Both the position numbers and the translations under genes were made by a program. A DNA stretch of 64,000 nt, from assembly GCA_965140365.1 (NCBI GenBank), contig OZ223196.1. One strand, given 5' to 3'. The notes beneath the pieces are model-generated. The model worked only from the letters and a program-made list of their open reading frames with translations, had not been told where the DNA came from and searched no databases. The DNA is from Hydrogenovibrio sp965140365. Lineage in GTDB: Bacteria; Pseudomonadota; Gammaproteobacteria; Thiomicrospirales; Thiomicrospiraceae. This document shows positions 63,782 to 64,000 of the stretch, piece by piece. Each line of letters opens with the position of its first letter. Position 1 is the first letter of the stretch.

Positions 63782-64000
63782 TGATAGCGTTATCGGATTA
63801 CTTAATTTTCGGTGCGATTCTTTTCATGATCAGCATGGCAGGGATTTTCCTGAACCGTAAAAACGTCATCGTATTATTGATGTCGATTGAATTATTGTTG
63901 CTTGCCGTCAATACCAATTTGGTGGCGTTCTCGCACTTCTTGAATGATGTTACCGGACAAATTTTTGTCTTTTTCATCCTAACGGTTGCGGCCGCTGAAG
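63781..64000 (+). CDS. nuoK: NADH-quinone oxidoreductase subunit K (partial)
   Basis: The first 73 residues, cut by the window edge. Conserved acidic residue in LLMSIELLLLAVN and the end of the fragment, FFILTVAAAE, match NuoK. Confidence 0.94.
   Translation, partial: MIALSDYLIFGAILFMISMAGIFLNRKNVIVLLMSIELLLLAVNTNLVAFSHFLNDVTGQIFVFFILTVAAAE

Overview
The window is one contiguous piece of chromosome from a sulfur-oxidising gammaproteobacterium. The best fit is the Thiomicrospira/Hydrogenovibrio/Thiomicrorhabdus group. This placement is inferred from a stand-alone soxB away from any other sox gene, a gammaproteobacterial leu-asd-truA-trp-accD-folC-purF-metZ block, and an rlmE-ftsH-folP-glmM-tpiA-secG-tRNA-Leu-nuo block. 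Base composition is close to half G+C. No rRNA, CRISPR array, insertion sequence or intact prophage was seen. Almost all the DNA is coding.

Layout. 1-2.4 kb: end of an unknown gene, a zinc-ribbon metallopeptidase and glycerate kinase. 2.4-7.8 kb: soxB and, upstream on the same strand, a two-component system whose kinase has a PhnD/TtrS-like periplasmic domain. A 264-bp structured palindromic element lies between soxB and a candidate operator. 8-13.3 kb: a haem-motif GGDEF-EAL protein, a small membrane protein and a chemoreceptor. 13.6-22.2 kb: RNA helicase, yceI/cytochrome b561, LysR regulator, a periplasmic oxidative-repair cluster (peroxiredoxin, MsrA-Trx-MsrB lipoprotein, YfcH-like) and a Cache-type diguanylate cyclase. 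22.2-26.5 kb: iron-uptake cluster (AraC regulator, Fur-like box, TonB receptor, PepSY protein). 26.5-32.9 kb: MarR-regulated locus, ygiD, efpL, a phage-like replication pair, dacB and queE. 33-48 kb: leuCDB, an M23 peptidase/bactofilin pair, asd, truA, trpFBA, accD, folC, dedD, purF, metZ. 48-54.7 kb: yhbY, rlmE, ftsH, folP, glmM, tpiA, secG and tRNA-Leu(GAG). 54.8-64 kb: nuoA to nuoK, which runs off the end.

The most striking signal is a short repeat, not a gene. The 10-bp palindrome CCAGGCCTGG occurs 19 times, where about 0.1 would be expected by chance. Eight copies are intergenic, several forming the stems of terminators. Eleven are inside genes, eight of them read as Gln-Ala-Trp. It behaves like a DNA uptake sequence or a highly iterated palindrome. 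Other points are two single-base frameshifts in otherwise intact genes (trpB, nuoG), two large palindromic elements placed just upstream of genes, and the absence of fimV and cvpA from their usual positions.
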